Positions 34,407-42,977 of a stretch of DNA of 64,000 nucleotides are shown piece after piece; position 1 is the stretch's first letter; every line of letters starts with the position of its first letter. The notes under the pieces were generated by a model. That model saw only the letters and a program-made list of their open reading frames with translations. It was not told the origin of the DNA and did no database searches. Both the position numbers and the translations under genes were made by a program. The DNA is from Verrucomicrobiota bacterium (lineage in GTDB: Bacteria > Verrucomicrobiota > Verrucomicrobiia > Limisphaerales > PALSA-1396), in contig JACQFP010000033.1 in assembly GCA_016200005.1 (NCBI GenBank), forward strand, positions 95,146-159,145, written 5' to 3'.

Positions 34407-35651
34407 GTGATTTACGATGCGTCACTCGACGAGCTGCTCCAAAAAGTTTGGGATGGCCAGCGCATTGATCAGGCCGGCGCCTTACGGCTTTACCGTTTAC
34501 CGCTGGAAGAACTTGGCGCATTGGCCGATCATCGCCGCGAACTGGCCAAGCGCGATGCCTTTGACGGCCACGGCAATGAGATCGTCACTTATATCATCGA
34601 CCGCAACGTCAACTACACGAACGTCTGCAACGTGTATTGCAAATTCTGCGCGTTCTACCGCACGGAGAAAGAGGACGACGCCTACGTCATCACGCACGCT
34701 GAGATGGACCGAAAGATCGAGGAAACCATCGCGCTGGGTGGCACGCAGATTTTGATGCAAGGCGGGCATCATCCGAAGCTGAGCAAGCAGTGGTATCTGG
34801 ATTTGCTCTCGCACATCAAATCGAAGTTCCCGCAGATCAACATTCATGGCTTTAGTCCGAGCGAGTTCGTCGCGTTCCAGGAATTCTTTGGCGAACCGGT
34901 TGAACAAATCATCCGCGACTTCGTAAAGGCCGGGCTTGGCAGCATTCCGGGTGGTGGTGGCGAAATTCTGGTGGACCGTGTGCGCCAGCGCATCGCCCCG
35001 CTCAAAGCGATGAGCGACGAATGGCTCGGCGTGATGGACGTAGCGCATCGGCTCGGCCTGGCTTCGACGGCCACGATGATGTTCGGTCATGTGGAGACGG
35101 TCGAGGAGCGCATTGAGCATTTGGAACGCGTGCGGGCGCAGCAGCATAAGTCGCTGGGCTATGGCCAAACTCCCCTCACCCCATCCCTACTCATGAACCC
35201 TAAGTGCATTTCGTCTTCGGCCAACCCCCTCACCCCATCCCTCTCCCCCTCGGAGGGGGAGAGGGTGGTCGAAAACCAGGGTCGAAGCCAAACCGCAAAT
35301 GCTTGTGGCGGTTTCACCGCGTTCATTGCCTGGACGTTTCAGGCGGAACACACGAAGCTGAAAGCTCCGACGGTTGGCGCGCACGAATACCTGCGGATGC
35401 AGGCATTGTCACGCGTCTATCTCGACAACATCCCGAACATTCAAAGCTCGTGGGTCACGCAAGGCCAGGCGATCGGACAAATCGCGCTGAAGTATGGCGC
35501 GAATGATCTGGGCAGCATCATGATTGAAGAGAATGTTGTCTCGCAGGCCGGCACGACCTTTTGCATGGGGGTGGCGGACATGCAGCGGCTCATCATCGAC
35601 CTCGGCTACGAAGCGCGCCAGCGGGACAACTGGTATCGGTTGGTGAGCTGA
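34407..35651 (+). CDS. mqnC: Cyclic dehypoxanthinyl futalosine synthase (MqnC) with a repeat insertion
   Basis: A 414-residue radical SAM enzyme of the futalosine menaquinone pathway, which closes the ring of dehypoxanthine futalosine. The [4Fe-4S]-binding motif is C74-N-V-Y-C78-K-F-C81. Other MqnC blocks are G-G-T-Q-I-L-M-Q-G-G-H-H-P, S-I-P-G-G-G-G-E-I-L-V-D-R-V-R, M-M-F-G-H-V-E-T and G-G-F-T-A-F-I-A-W-T-F-Q. Homologues place only a few residues between E-R-I-E-H-L-x-x-V-R and G-G-F-T; here residues about 248-300, mostly from a CT-rich palindromic repeat, lie between them. The GTG start begins M-I-Y-D-A-S-L-D. Activity of the enlarged protein is untested. Confidence 0.88.
   Translation: MIYDASLDELLQKVWDGQRIDQAGALRLYRLPLEELGALADHRRELAKRDAFDGHGNEIVTYIIDRNVNYTNVCNVYCKFCAFYRTEKEDDAYVITHAEMDRKIEETIALGGTQILMQGGHHPKLSKQWYLDLLSHIKSKFPQINIHGFSPSEFVAFQEFFGEPVEQIIRDFVKAGLGSIPGGGGEILVDRVRQRIAPLKAMSDEWLGVMDVAHRLGLASTATMMFGHVETVEERIEHLERVRAQQHKSLGYGQTPLTPSLLMNPKCISSSANPLTPSLSPSEGERVVENQGRSQTANACGGFTAFIAWTFQAEHTKLKAPTVGAHEYLRMQALSRVYLDNIPNIQSSWVTQGQAIGQIALKYGANDLGSIMIEENVVSQAGTTFCMGVADMQRLIIDLGYEARQRDNWYRLVS
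35172..35280. repeat. In-frame palindromic repeat inside mqnC
   Basis: A 17-bp direct repeat CCCCTCACCCCATCCCT (35172-35188, 35226-35242) and a perfect 12-bp hairpin CCCTCTCCCCCT-CGG-AGGGGGAGAGGG (35239-35265). The element stays open in the mqnC frame and encodes Pro/Ser-rich residues. Confidence 0.85.
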
Positions 35652-35917
35652 GGTGAGGCGCTGGCCGATTCTTCTGGCCAGAAGTATTTTGCCGTTGAGT
35701 GGAGAGCATTGGGTCGTCGCCTGCCGGTGAAAATCTAAAAGATTTTGATTATTCCCCTTTACCAAACCGACTTGAATAATTCAGAATAGGCCGGATTAGC
35801 CGAACGGAAAGCCACTGCGCTCCCCGTGGCCGGGGCAGAGCCGGCGCACCATTAAAGAATGGCCGAGGTGGATGTTGGGGTGAATGACAACCGGACGCGG
35901 CTCGTCTATGACCAGGT
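35652..35917. other. Intergenic region before the secretion operon
   Basis: A 266-bp gap. AT-rich stretches around 35745-35790 are the likeliest place for the promoter of the secretin operon. No clear -35/-10 pair or hairpin was identified. Confidence 0.4.
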
Positions 35918-37972
35918 ATGGCAGGTGAATTCGTTGTGTTTCGCGTAACCCTTTTTTCAATCATTCTGGTATTGCTGGCCGGCTGTGTGAGTTCTAAAAA
36001 ACCGACGGCCGAGCCAACCCATGCGCTGGCGACTCCAAAGACATCCGAACGAACCAAGGAGCCGGTCAAAGAGCCCGTCAAGGAACCGGCCAAGGAAAAA
36101 CCTCAGGCCGCGCCGGCAAGAGTGCAATCCAGCGCCAACAATGATGAGGAGATCAAGGCCATTACGGATTTGGCGAAAAAGAATCAGTGGGACGAAGCCG
36201 AGACCCGCGCGACGGTTTTGTTTGAGAAGTCGCCACAGGATCCGCTGGTCGTGCGAATATTGGGGTATGTAAAGAAAGAGCGTCAGTTACGCCGGGAGCA
36301 GGCGCTGGAGGACAGCATCCGGGAAATTGACGCCAAGAATTCGGTGTTTAATCCCACCATCCCCGGTTTGCTGAAGGAGAAGAAGGATCGTGGATTGCCG
36401 GCGAACAAAGCTTTACGCGACGCAGTGGATCAGCTTGAAGCCGTGCCCTACGTCCCTGAGAATTTTGGGAAAACCGTTCAGGAAAAGGGCCGGCTGTTCG
36501 ACCTTGAATCCAAGGAAGGGAAGATGGCCAAGCTGCTGTCAAAGGAGATTTCCGTGCACGTGGATAATCTGACGCTGGAGGCGATGTTGCTTAACATTGG
36601 CCAGGCGGAGGGAATTAACTTCGTGGTGGACAAAACGCTGCCGGCCCTCAAACAAACGTTGCTCGTGAACATGGACAAGGTCAGGTTGTCCGAGTTTTTG
36701 CGTTATTTGTCCCGGAATCTGGATGTGCAATTCCAGGTGGGTGAGGATCTGATCTGGGTGGTCGATAGCAAGGACCCCAAAAGAGTGCTGGAAGAAACCC
36801 GGGTTTATCATTTGCGCAAAGGATTCATTTTGCCGGCGCAATTCGGCCCCACGGAAATCAACCGGGTGAGCGAAACAAAAGTATTGCCAACGGGCAACAT
36901 TACGACCGTCACGGAAAATCAGAAGATCGAGCAATTTGTCAAGGACGGCGCGTCGACCAGCCCTTCGATCGAGGAGGCCATCAAGAAATTCTTCATAGGT
37001 ACCAGCACGAGCACTAATGCGGGCACCAACGTAATCACTGGCGCAGGCCCCAAGTTTCAGATTGACCGGGAGCGCAACGTCATTATGGCTTGGGGAACGC
37101 GAGAACAACTCGAGATATTGGATCGAATAATAGAAGAGTTCGATCGACCCATTCAACAGGTGTTGATCGAGGCGCGGTTCATCACGATTTCCCAGGCCGC
37201 CTTCATGCAACTGGGCGCCAATTGGGAAACCGGTCGCAACCGGCTGACGGCGGTTCCCGCGCCGACCGATTTCACCGGGTTGGCGACCACGCAAACGGGA
37301 CTTGGTTTGCAAACGACCTTCACAAACGTTTTGAACCGGTACGATCTCAGTGTGACGTTGAAAGCGCTGGAACAAGGAGGGGAGAGTCAGACGCTGAGCG
37401 CGCCCCGGCTCACCTTGATCAACAATCTCCCCGCGCATATTGAGGACGGTCAGGTCCAATATTACTACGAGGAATATACAGTCAAACAACAAGTGACAGA
37501 CCGAACGACGGCCTCCAGTCTGGTGCCGATCGGCAAACCCGCCAAATTGACTTCTGGAGCTTCTTTGGATGTCGTGGCCAGCATCGGCGGGGACGGAAAA
37601 ACCATCCTGCTCGCCTTGAAGCCGGAAGTAAAATCCTCCGTGCAACTGGTCACCTTTGCCACGGTCACCGACCGGAATGATGCGGGCAATGTCGTCGGCA
37701 CCTTTGACATCAAACTGCCGCAATATCGCACCCAGACCCTGTCCACCCGCGTCGCGGTCAAGTCCGGACAAACCGTGGTCATGGGCGGCGTCATGGAACA
37801 CAACAAGAGCACCTTTGTGGAATCCGTTCCGGTTCTTGGACACATTCCCATCATCGGTGCGGCGTTTCGCACCCGCACGGAGGTGGACAGCCCGCGTTAT
37901 CTGCTCGTATTCGTGAAGGCCACGCTGCTGTCCGACTCCGGGGAGTTCATTGAATACGAAGACCAGAAATGA
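35918..37972 (+). CDS. Secretin lipoprotein (PilQ/GspD-like)
   Basis: A 684-residue protein. A lipobox L-V-L-L-A-G-C (Cys23) is followed by a long charged linker and helical repeats (95-200). Residues 215-290 form a short secretin N-domain with L-T-L-E-A-M-L-L-N-I-G-Q-A-E-G-I-N-F-V. After an N1-like domain the C-terminal secretin domain (about 430-670) has V-L-I-E-A-R-F-I-T-I, S-A-P-R-L-T-L-I-N-N and V-K-S-G-Q-T-V-V-M-G-G-V-M. It would form the outer-membrane channel of a type II secretion or type IV pilus machine, first in an operon of five consecutive machinery genes. Confidence 0.88.
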   Translation: MAGEFVVFRVTLFSIILVLLAGCVSSKKPTAEPTHALATPKTSERTKEPVKEPVKEPAKEKPQAAPARVQSSANNDEEIKAITDLAKKNQWDEAETRATVLFEKSPQDPLVVRILGYVKKERQLRREQALEDSIREIDAKNSVFNPTIPGLLKEKKDRGLPANKALRDAVDQLEAVPYVPENFGKTVQEKGRLFDLESKEGKMAKLLSKEISVHVDNLTLEAMLLNIGQAEGINFVVDKTLPALKQTLLVNMDKVRLSEFLRYLSRNLDVQFQVGEDLIWVVDSKDPKRVLEETRVYHLRKGFILPAQFGPTEINRVSETKVLPTGNITTVTENQKIEQFVKDGASTSPSIEEAIKKFFIGTSTSTNAGTNVITGAGPKFQIDRERNVIMAWGTREQLEILDRIIEEFDRPIQQVLIEARFITISQAAFMQLGANWETGRNRLTAVPAPTDFTGLATTQTGLGLQTTFTNVLNRYDLSVTLKALEQGGESQTLSAPRLTLINNLPAHIEDGQVQYYYEEYTVKQQVTDRTTASSLVPIGKPAKLTSGASLDVVASIGGDGKTILLALKPEVKSSVQLVTFATVTDRNDAGNVVGTFDIKLPQYRTQTLSTRVAVKSGQTVVMGGVMEHNKSTFVESVPVLGHIPIIGAAFRTRTEVDSPRYLLVFVKATLLSDSGEFIEYEDQK

Positions 37973-37997
37973 CCTCCCGTGGATTTAATTTTCGTTC

Positions 37998-39797
37998 ATG
38001 AATCTCTTTTCCCTCCCGCCGACCCGCCGGCTGCTGGTGATTGATCCGGGCAGCCGGTGCATCAAAGTTCTCCTGGTGAACAAGCTCATGGGTCGGGTGC
38101 GCGTCCTGCGTCACCGCTCGTTTGACCTGGCGGAAGGCAGTGTGCTCACACCGGAAGAGTTGAGCCGTTTGCTGGAAACCGTGTTGCAGGAGTTCGGTCG
38201 GATGCCCGTGGCCATCAGTCTGCCGCAACAACTCTCCATCTCGCAGGTGATCGATCTACCGCGCGTCGGGCCGGAGCAGGTCAAGGCCTTGATCGAAGAA
38301 GAAACCGTCAAGCTCAGCGGCCTGAGCGAGAGCGGGATCGTCTATGATTACGGCAAGCTCAAACCGTTTGGGAAATATCAAAATCCATTCTGGGTCACCT
38401 TCGCGAAGGAGGAGGAGATTTTGATGGAAGTCAGCCGGCTCGTTGGCATTGGCGGGCACCTTTGCGAAATCATCACGCCGGCCAACGCGCTGATCGCGAC
38501 CTATCAAGCCGCGCAACCCCGGCCGGAAAACGCCTTGTTGGTGGAGCTGGGCGCGACCAGCACGGTCGTGGCCATCGTCGCGCAGGGCCAGGGCGTCTAT
38601 GCCCTCAGCTATCCCATTGGCGGCAACACGTTCACCGAAGCCATCGCCACGCAACAGAATTGCTCGCTGGAGGCGGCCAAGTCGCTCAAGTACTCGCAAA
38701 ACCTGTTCGCGGCCGGAGCGGCGATTCCCGGATTGTGCTCCGTGGTGGACGGCTGGCGGACCGAGCTGGAAAAAATTCTTCAAGACTGGCTGCGGGAAAA
38801 TCCGGAACTCGGCCTTTCGGTGGACTCGTTCCGGATCATTCTGGGTGGTGGCGGCGCGCGTCAGCCGGGATTGATGGAGTACTTGAACGCAAAGAGTCAA
38901 CTGCGTTTCACCCCCTGGCCCAGTTTGTCCGGTGAACTGGGCGAACTGACGCTCGAACGTTACGCAGTGGCTTACGGTGTCGCGCTCAAGCGGCTGGGGC
39001 CGTCATTGCCATCCGCGTCGCTCTTCCCTGCCGACCTGCGGGAAGCGCGGAAACGGCAGAGCACGCAAGCACTGCTGCAATCAGTCAACTGGGCATTGCT
39101 CTTGGTTGTTGCGCTGGTGCTGCTCTTCGGCACCGCGCAGAAGTTCAATCTGACCCAAAAAAAGCAGGCGCTGTTGAAGCAGTCCCAGGCCGTCTTGGAG
39201 GAGGCCAAAGGGGTTGAGACATTGAACCGGAGACTGGAGGACGCCTATGAACGCCTGCGCCCTGTGTTGAAGCTGCAAAAGCGGACCGTCGATAAACTCT
39301 CGACGCTGGCGTTGTTGCAGAAAGTCAGGGATGACAAGAAACTTTGGTTTGTGCTGTTCGCAGATCAGGAGTCCTACTTTGCCGGGCAAGCCGCGCCCGT
39401 CACCCAGACCAATCTAGCCGTGGCTGCGGCCGCCCTCAATGTCACCAACCCGCCGCCGTCGAAGTACGGGTTTATCGCCGAACTTTGCCTCTCCGAGGAG
39501 GGCGAAGCCATGCGGGAGACTCTGCGCAAAGTCGTATCCGAACTGAAACAGAATCCCGCGTTCACCAACGTCGATACGCTGCCGGCGGACCAGCGCAAAA
39601 ACCTGGTCAGCACGAACGTGCTGGTGGCCGGCCGCTATTTTTCGCTCTCCATCGAGATGGCGGAAAACACTTTTCAAAATCCCCTGCCTCCCACGGAACC
39701 AAAACCGCCACCGATCCGCACGCTCAAAACGAACGCGCGCACGCTTCACCCCGCGCTGGAGCGAAACGGGACGCCGGCGCCGGCCAGGGAAAACTGA
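37998..39797 (+). CDS. PilM-PilN-like fusion (GspL-like assembly protein)
   Basis: A 599-residue protein. Residues 10-335 are an actin-like ATPase fold as in PilM/GspL: phosphate-1 L-L-V-I-D-P-G-S-R-C-I-K-V, phosphate-2 L-L-V-E-L-G-A-T-S-T (180-189), adenosine motif I-L-G-G-G-G-A-R-Q-P-G-L (281-292). A transmembrane helix at about 364-380 is followed by a coiled coil and a periplasmic ferredoxin-like PilN-type part, ending with a Pro-rich tail. In most type IV pilus operons PilM and PilN are separate; here, as in GspL, they are one chain. It would join the cytoplasmic ATPase to the inner-membrane platform. Confidence 0.85.
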   Translation: MNLFSLPPTRRLLVIDPGSRCIKVLLVNKLMGRVRVLRHRSFDLAEGSVLTPEELSRLLETVLQEFGRMPVAISLPQQLSISQVIDLPRVGPEQVKALIEEETVKLSGLSESGIVYDYGKLKPFGKYQNPFWVTFAKEEEILMEVSRLVGIGGHLCEIITPANALIATYQAAQPRPENALLVELGATSTVVAIVAQGQGVYALSYPIGGNTFTEAIATQQNCSLEAAKSLKYSQNLFAAGAAIPGLCSVVDGWRTELEKILQDWLRENPELGLSVDSFRIILGGGGARQPGLMEYLNAKSQLRFTPWPSLSGELGELTLERYAVAYGVALKRLGPSLPSASLFPADLREARKRQSTQALLQSVNWALLLVVALVLLFGTAQKFNLTQKKQALLKQSQAVLEEAKGVETLNRRLEDAYERLRPVLKLQKRTVDKLSTLALLQKVRDDKKLWFVLFADQESYFAGQAAPVTQTNLAVAAAALNVTNPPPSKYGFIAELCLSEEGEAMRETLRKVVSELKQNPAFTNVDTLPADQRKNLVSTNVLVAGRYFSLSIEMAENTFQNPLPPTEPKPPPIRTLKTNARTLHPALERNGTPAPAREN

Positions 39798-39799
39798 AC

Positions 39800-40666
39800 A
39801 TGCCGACGATCAAACAAATTGCCGGTCTGCGCTGGGTCATGCTCTTGGTGGCGGTGGGGCTGGCGTTATACTTCGTGCTGGTTTTTCGGCCGTTGGCACA
39901 CCAGGCGGACGCACTGGATGGGCCGCTGGCGGAGGTCTGGCAGGACCTGGTGAACGTCAGTCTGGAGAGCAGCGGCATCCGCGATCTGGATCTGGGCAAG
40001 ATCAAGAAGACCCAGGAAAAATTGCAGGCGTCCTTGCTCGCGACGGAGAAGGCCGGGCAACTGATCGCCGCCCGCGTGGAGTTGGAGCCGGAGATTCGCG
40101 CCAAGCTGAAGGAGGAATTCCTCCTGGTGGATTATCAGAACGATCGCCAGAAGCGCATCGAGCAATTGACTGCGCTGGCCAAGACTCAGCAGGTGACGCT
40201 GGACGCTGCTGCGTTGGCGGGTTTTCCCGAACACAAGGCGGAGATGAAAGAACCGAACCTGCTTTGGGCGGAGCTGGCCATCGTGCATCACATTCTAACC
40301 ACCGCCATCAACAGCAAGGTAAGCACCATCAAAAACCTGAGTGTACTGCCGTTGCAAATGTATCGCGTCCCCGGTGGCACGGAGGTTAATCTCGAGGAGA
40401 TTCCTGTGCGGATTGAACTGGTGGCGCCGATGGAATCCGCCGCCAGCTTCCTGCTCGCCTTGCCGCTGCGCGCGGAAGAAATGAAGACTGCCGGCCAGCC
40501 AGAATCCCGGCCCGGCAAACCGGCGCTGTTTCTGGACAAGTTGATTTTAAAGAAACAAACGCCGGAAAAGGCGGCTGAGGTCAGTCTGGATGTGGTGCTC
40601 TGCGGCTTCGTGCGCGCGCTCGATGTGCGCGCGGCCCGACCGGAAGCAAAAACAAAATCGGAATAA
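39800..40666 (+). CDS. PilO/GspM-like inner-membrane platform protein
   Basis: A 288-residue protein with a short cytoplasmic N-terminus, one transmembrane helix (about 11-29), a coiled-coil region (40-150, E-L-E-P-E-I-R-A-K-L-K-E-E-F) and a periplasmic alpha/beta domain (185-285) of the PilO/GspM type. The ATG is 2 bp after the PilM-N stop and the stop codon shares a base with the next ATG. It is assigned by position and architecture because sequence conservation in this family is low. Confidence 0.72.
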   Translation: MPTIKQIAGLRWVMLLVAVGLALYFVLVFRPLAHQADALDGPLAEVWQDLVNVSLESSGIRDLDLGKIKKTQEKLQASLLATEKAGQLIAARVELEPEIRAKLKEEFLLVDYQNDRQKRIEQLTALAKTQQVTLDAAALAGFPEHKAEMKEPNLLWAELAIVHHILTTAINSKVSTIKNLSVLPLQMYRVPGGTEVNLEEIPVRIELVAPMESAASFLLALPLRAEEMKTAGQPESRPGKPALFLDKLILKKQTPEKAAEVSLDVVLCGFVRALDVRAARPEAKTKSE

Positions 40667-41202
40667 TGTTTAGAGCATTGGAAAACAGCAAATGGTTCTC
40701 GACGGTGCTGCTGCTGGGGGCGCTCGTCCTGCTGGCGGTGGCTGTGTTGAACTTGGGCGGCCAGCTAAACTACCGCCCCGAGCTGAAGCGCCGCGCCACT
40801 TCGCCAAATGCCACCGTGTTGGTGGGGAAGATTGAGGCGTTGTTCTCGCCGGCGACGCTGGCGGCCTGTCGCCCGGCAACCAATTCGGTCAATCCCTTTT
40901 ACACCACCTATTTTCAACCACCGCCCACGCCTCCCAAACCGGCGACGCCAACTCCCGCACCCTCCCCGACCAAGAAAATCCTACTCACTTACCAAGGCGT
41001 CTATCAAACCGCTGGCGGCGAGAAGAAGGCGTTTGTCAAAGTCGGCGACACCTTGTTTGTCGGACCGGTAGGCTCGAACGTGGTGGCCGACCTAGCGGTG
41101 GTGGACATTGCGCTGCGCACGTTGACTTTGAAAAACGCCGCGTCGCAGACGAACCTCCTCCAGTTCAATGTTCCCAAAGAAGTCGAAGTTCCGAATAAAT
41201 GA
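40666..41202 (+). CDS. PilP/GspC-like periplasmic component
   Basis: A 178-residue protein with one N-terminal transmembrane helix (about 13-31), a Pro/Thr-rich linker (P-P-P-T-P-P-K-P-A-T-P-T, about 85-105) and a small beta-rich domain (L-L-T-Y-Q-G-V-Y-Q-T, K-V-G-D-T-L-F-V-G) similar to the HR domain of GspC/PilP, which contacts the secretin. The 4-bp overlap with the downstream ATPase gene confirms the operon. Confidence 0.7.
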   Translation: MFRALENSKWFSTVLLLGALVLLAVAVLNLGGQLNYRPELKRRATSPNATVLVGKIEALFSPATLAACRPATNSVNPFYTTYFQPPPTPPKPATPTPAPSPTKKILLTYQGVYQTAGGEKKAFVKVGDTLFVGPVGSNVVADLAVVDIALRTLTLKNAASQTNLLQFNVPKEVEVPNK

Positions 41203-42947
41203 TCATGGAAGCGACCGCGACCACAAAAGAAACCGGCGACCTGTTGCTCGAACAAGGCAAGCTGACCGAAAAGCAACTGGAGCAGGTGCGCCGCAGTCAA
41301 CTGCGCCTGGGCCTTCCCCAGCACCGCGCAATTGTTGAACTGAATTACGCATCGGAAGAAGACACCTATCGTGCGCTGGCGTCACTCCATCATCTGGATT
41401 TTATCGACCACAGCCAGCTCGCGCTGCCCGCCGCCGTGCTGGAACTGGTGCCGGTAAAACTCATTTTCCATTACCGGATGGTGCCGGTGTCGCTGGAGGG
41501 CGAGTTGCTCACACTGGCCTTCGGCGAACCGCCGCGCCAGATGGAACTGGGCAACCTCCGCCTGCTGCTCGGCAAACGGCTCAAAGTCGTCCTGACCACT
41601 CCGAGTTCGATTCATGCCGTGATTAAAAGACAATTCGGCCTGGGCGCGCAAACCGTCCAACGCCTGCGCGAGGAGCGTGGATTGACCGACGCGAGCGAAG
41701 ATATAGTTTTTGATGTCAAATCCACCGAGGACAGTTCCGCCGTCGATGCCACCATCGCCGATTTTGTCGATCAGATTCTCCTGGAAGCCTTGCGCTTGCA
41801 GGCCACGGACATTCACATCGAGCCGTACCACTCCTCCATCCGCCTGCGCTACCGGATCGACGGGATGATGCAGACGATTCCCGTGCCTGATGCCTTGCGC
41901 CAGCTCCACGAAACCATCGCGTCGCGTCTGAAAATCATGGCGGGCCTGAACATCGCGGAGAAGCGCCTGCCGCACGACGGGCGCATCGCCATGAAGACCG
42001 GGAACGAGGAGTACGACCTGCGCATCTCGGTCATTCCCACCAAGCACGGCGAAACCATTTGTTTGCGCATCCTTGGCCGGCAGAGTCTGTTCATGGACCT
42101 CGAGCAACTCGGCATGGAGCCGCAACACGAGGCGCTGTTCGCCGACCTGACCCAGTTGCCGCAGGGCATGATTCTTTTGACCGGCCCGACCGGCAGCGGC
42201 AAGACCACCACACTGTATGCCGCGCTGGCCCACGCGAACGACGATACGCGGAAAATCATCACGATCGAAGACCCGGTGGAATACCAGTTGGAAGGCATCA
42301 CCCAGATCCAGGTGCGGCAGGACATCGGGCTGACGTTTTCCAGCGGGCTGCGCTCGGTCTTGCGCCATGATCCGGACGTTGTGCTCATCGGAGAAATCCG
42401 CGACAATGAAACCGCCGAGATTGCGGTGCGCGCCGCCCAGACCGGGCACCTGGTTTTCTCCACCTTGCACACCAACGACAGCATCAGCTCCATCACGCGG
42501 CTTCTGGACATGAAGGTGGACGCCTTTTTGATCGGCTCATCGCTGGTATGCAGCGTCGCACAGCGATTGGCCCGGCGCATCTGCCGGCATTGCAGCGAAG
42601 AGGACACGAACATCCCCGACCGTTTGCGCAAGGAAATGGCGCGGGCGCTGGGCATCAAGGCGGAGGAAGCCAAGGCATGGAAGGGGCGCGGCTGCATCGA
42701 GTGCAACCAGAAGGGTTACCGCGGGCGCGTGGCCATTTACGAATTCTTTTTGATGAACGACGCCATCGCGGACTTGATTGTGCCCGACATCAAGACCGGT
42801 CAGTTGCGCGAAGCAATCCGCCAGCACGGCTGGCGCTCCCTGCGCGAACTGGCGTGGGGCAAAGTCCAGTCCGGCTTGATTCCCATCGCCGAGCTGCAGC
42901 GATTGACCCATCGGATCGAGTTTCAGCGGTCGGAGGCGGAGGCCTGA
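41199..42947 (+). CDS. PilB/GspE-type secretion/pilus assembly ATPase
   Basis: A 582-residue protein. The N-terminal GspE-N domain (about 15-150) is followed by the ATPase core with Walker A G-P-T-G-S-G-K-T-T (G329-K335), an Asp box (I-T-I-E-D-P-V-E-Y), Walker B (D-P-D-V-V-L-I-G-E-I-R-D-N-E-T) and a His box (T-G-H-L-V-F-S-T-L-H-T-N-D). A zinc-binding four-Cys element is present (C-R-H-C then C-I-E-C), as in GspE/PilB. It powers pseudopilus or pilus extension at the inner membrane. No GspF/PilC, PilT or prepilin peptidase gene follows. Confidence 0.93.
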   Translation: MIMEATATTKETGDLLLEQGKLTEKQLEQVRRSQLRLGLPQHRAIVELNYASEEDTYRALASLHHLDFIDHSQLALPAAVLELVPVKLIFHYRMVPVSLEGELLTLAFGEPPRQMELGNLRLLLGKRLKVVLTTPSSIHAVIKRQFGLGAQTVQRLREERGLTDASEDIVFDVKSTEDSSAVDATIADFVDQILLEALRLQATDIHIEPYHSSIRLRYRIDGMMQTIPVPDALRQLHETIASRLKIMAGLNIAEKRLPHDGRIAMKTGNEEYDLRISVIPTKHGETICLRILGRQSLFMDLEQLGMEPQHEALFADLTQLPQGMILLTGPTGSGKTTTLYAALAHANDDTRKIITIEDPVEYQLEGITQIQVRQDIGLTFSSGLRSVLRHDPDVVLIGEIRDNETAEIAVRAAQTGHLVFSTLHTNDSISSITRLLDMKVDAFLIGSSLVCSVAQRLARRICRHCSEEDTNIPDRLRKEMARALGIKAEEAKAWKGRGCIECNQKGYRGRVAIYEFFLMNDAIADLIVPDIKTGQLREAIRQHGWRSLRELAWGKVQSGLIPIAELQRLTHRIEFQRSEAEA

Positions 42948-42977
42948 CGAGCGACTGGATCCTTGCAGCGCGCCAAC

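Noticed and set aside
35860..35948. 29-codon frame overlapping the secretin start
   Set aside because: Too short, no ribosome-binding site, and it overlaps the secretin lipoprotein signal.
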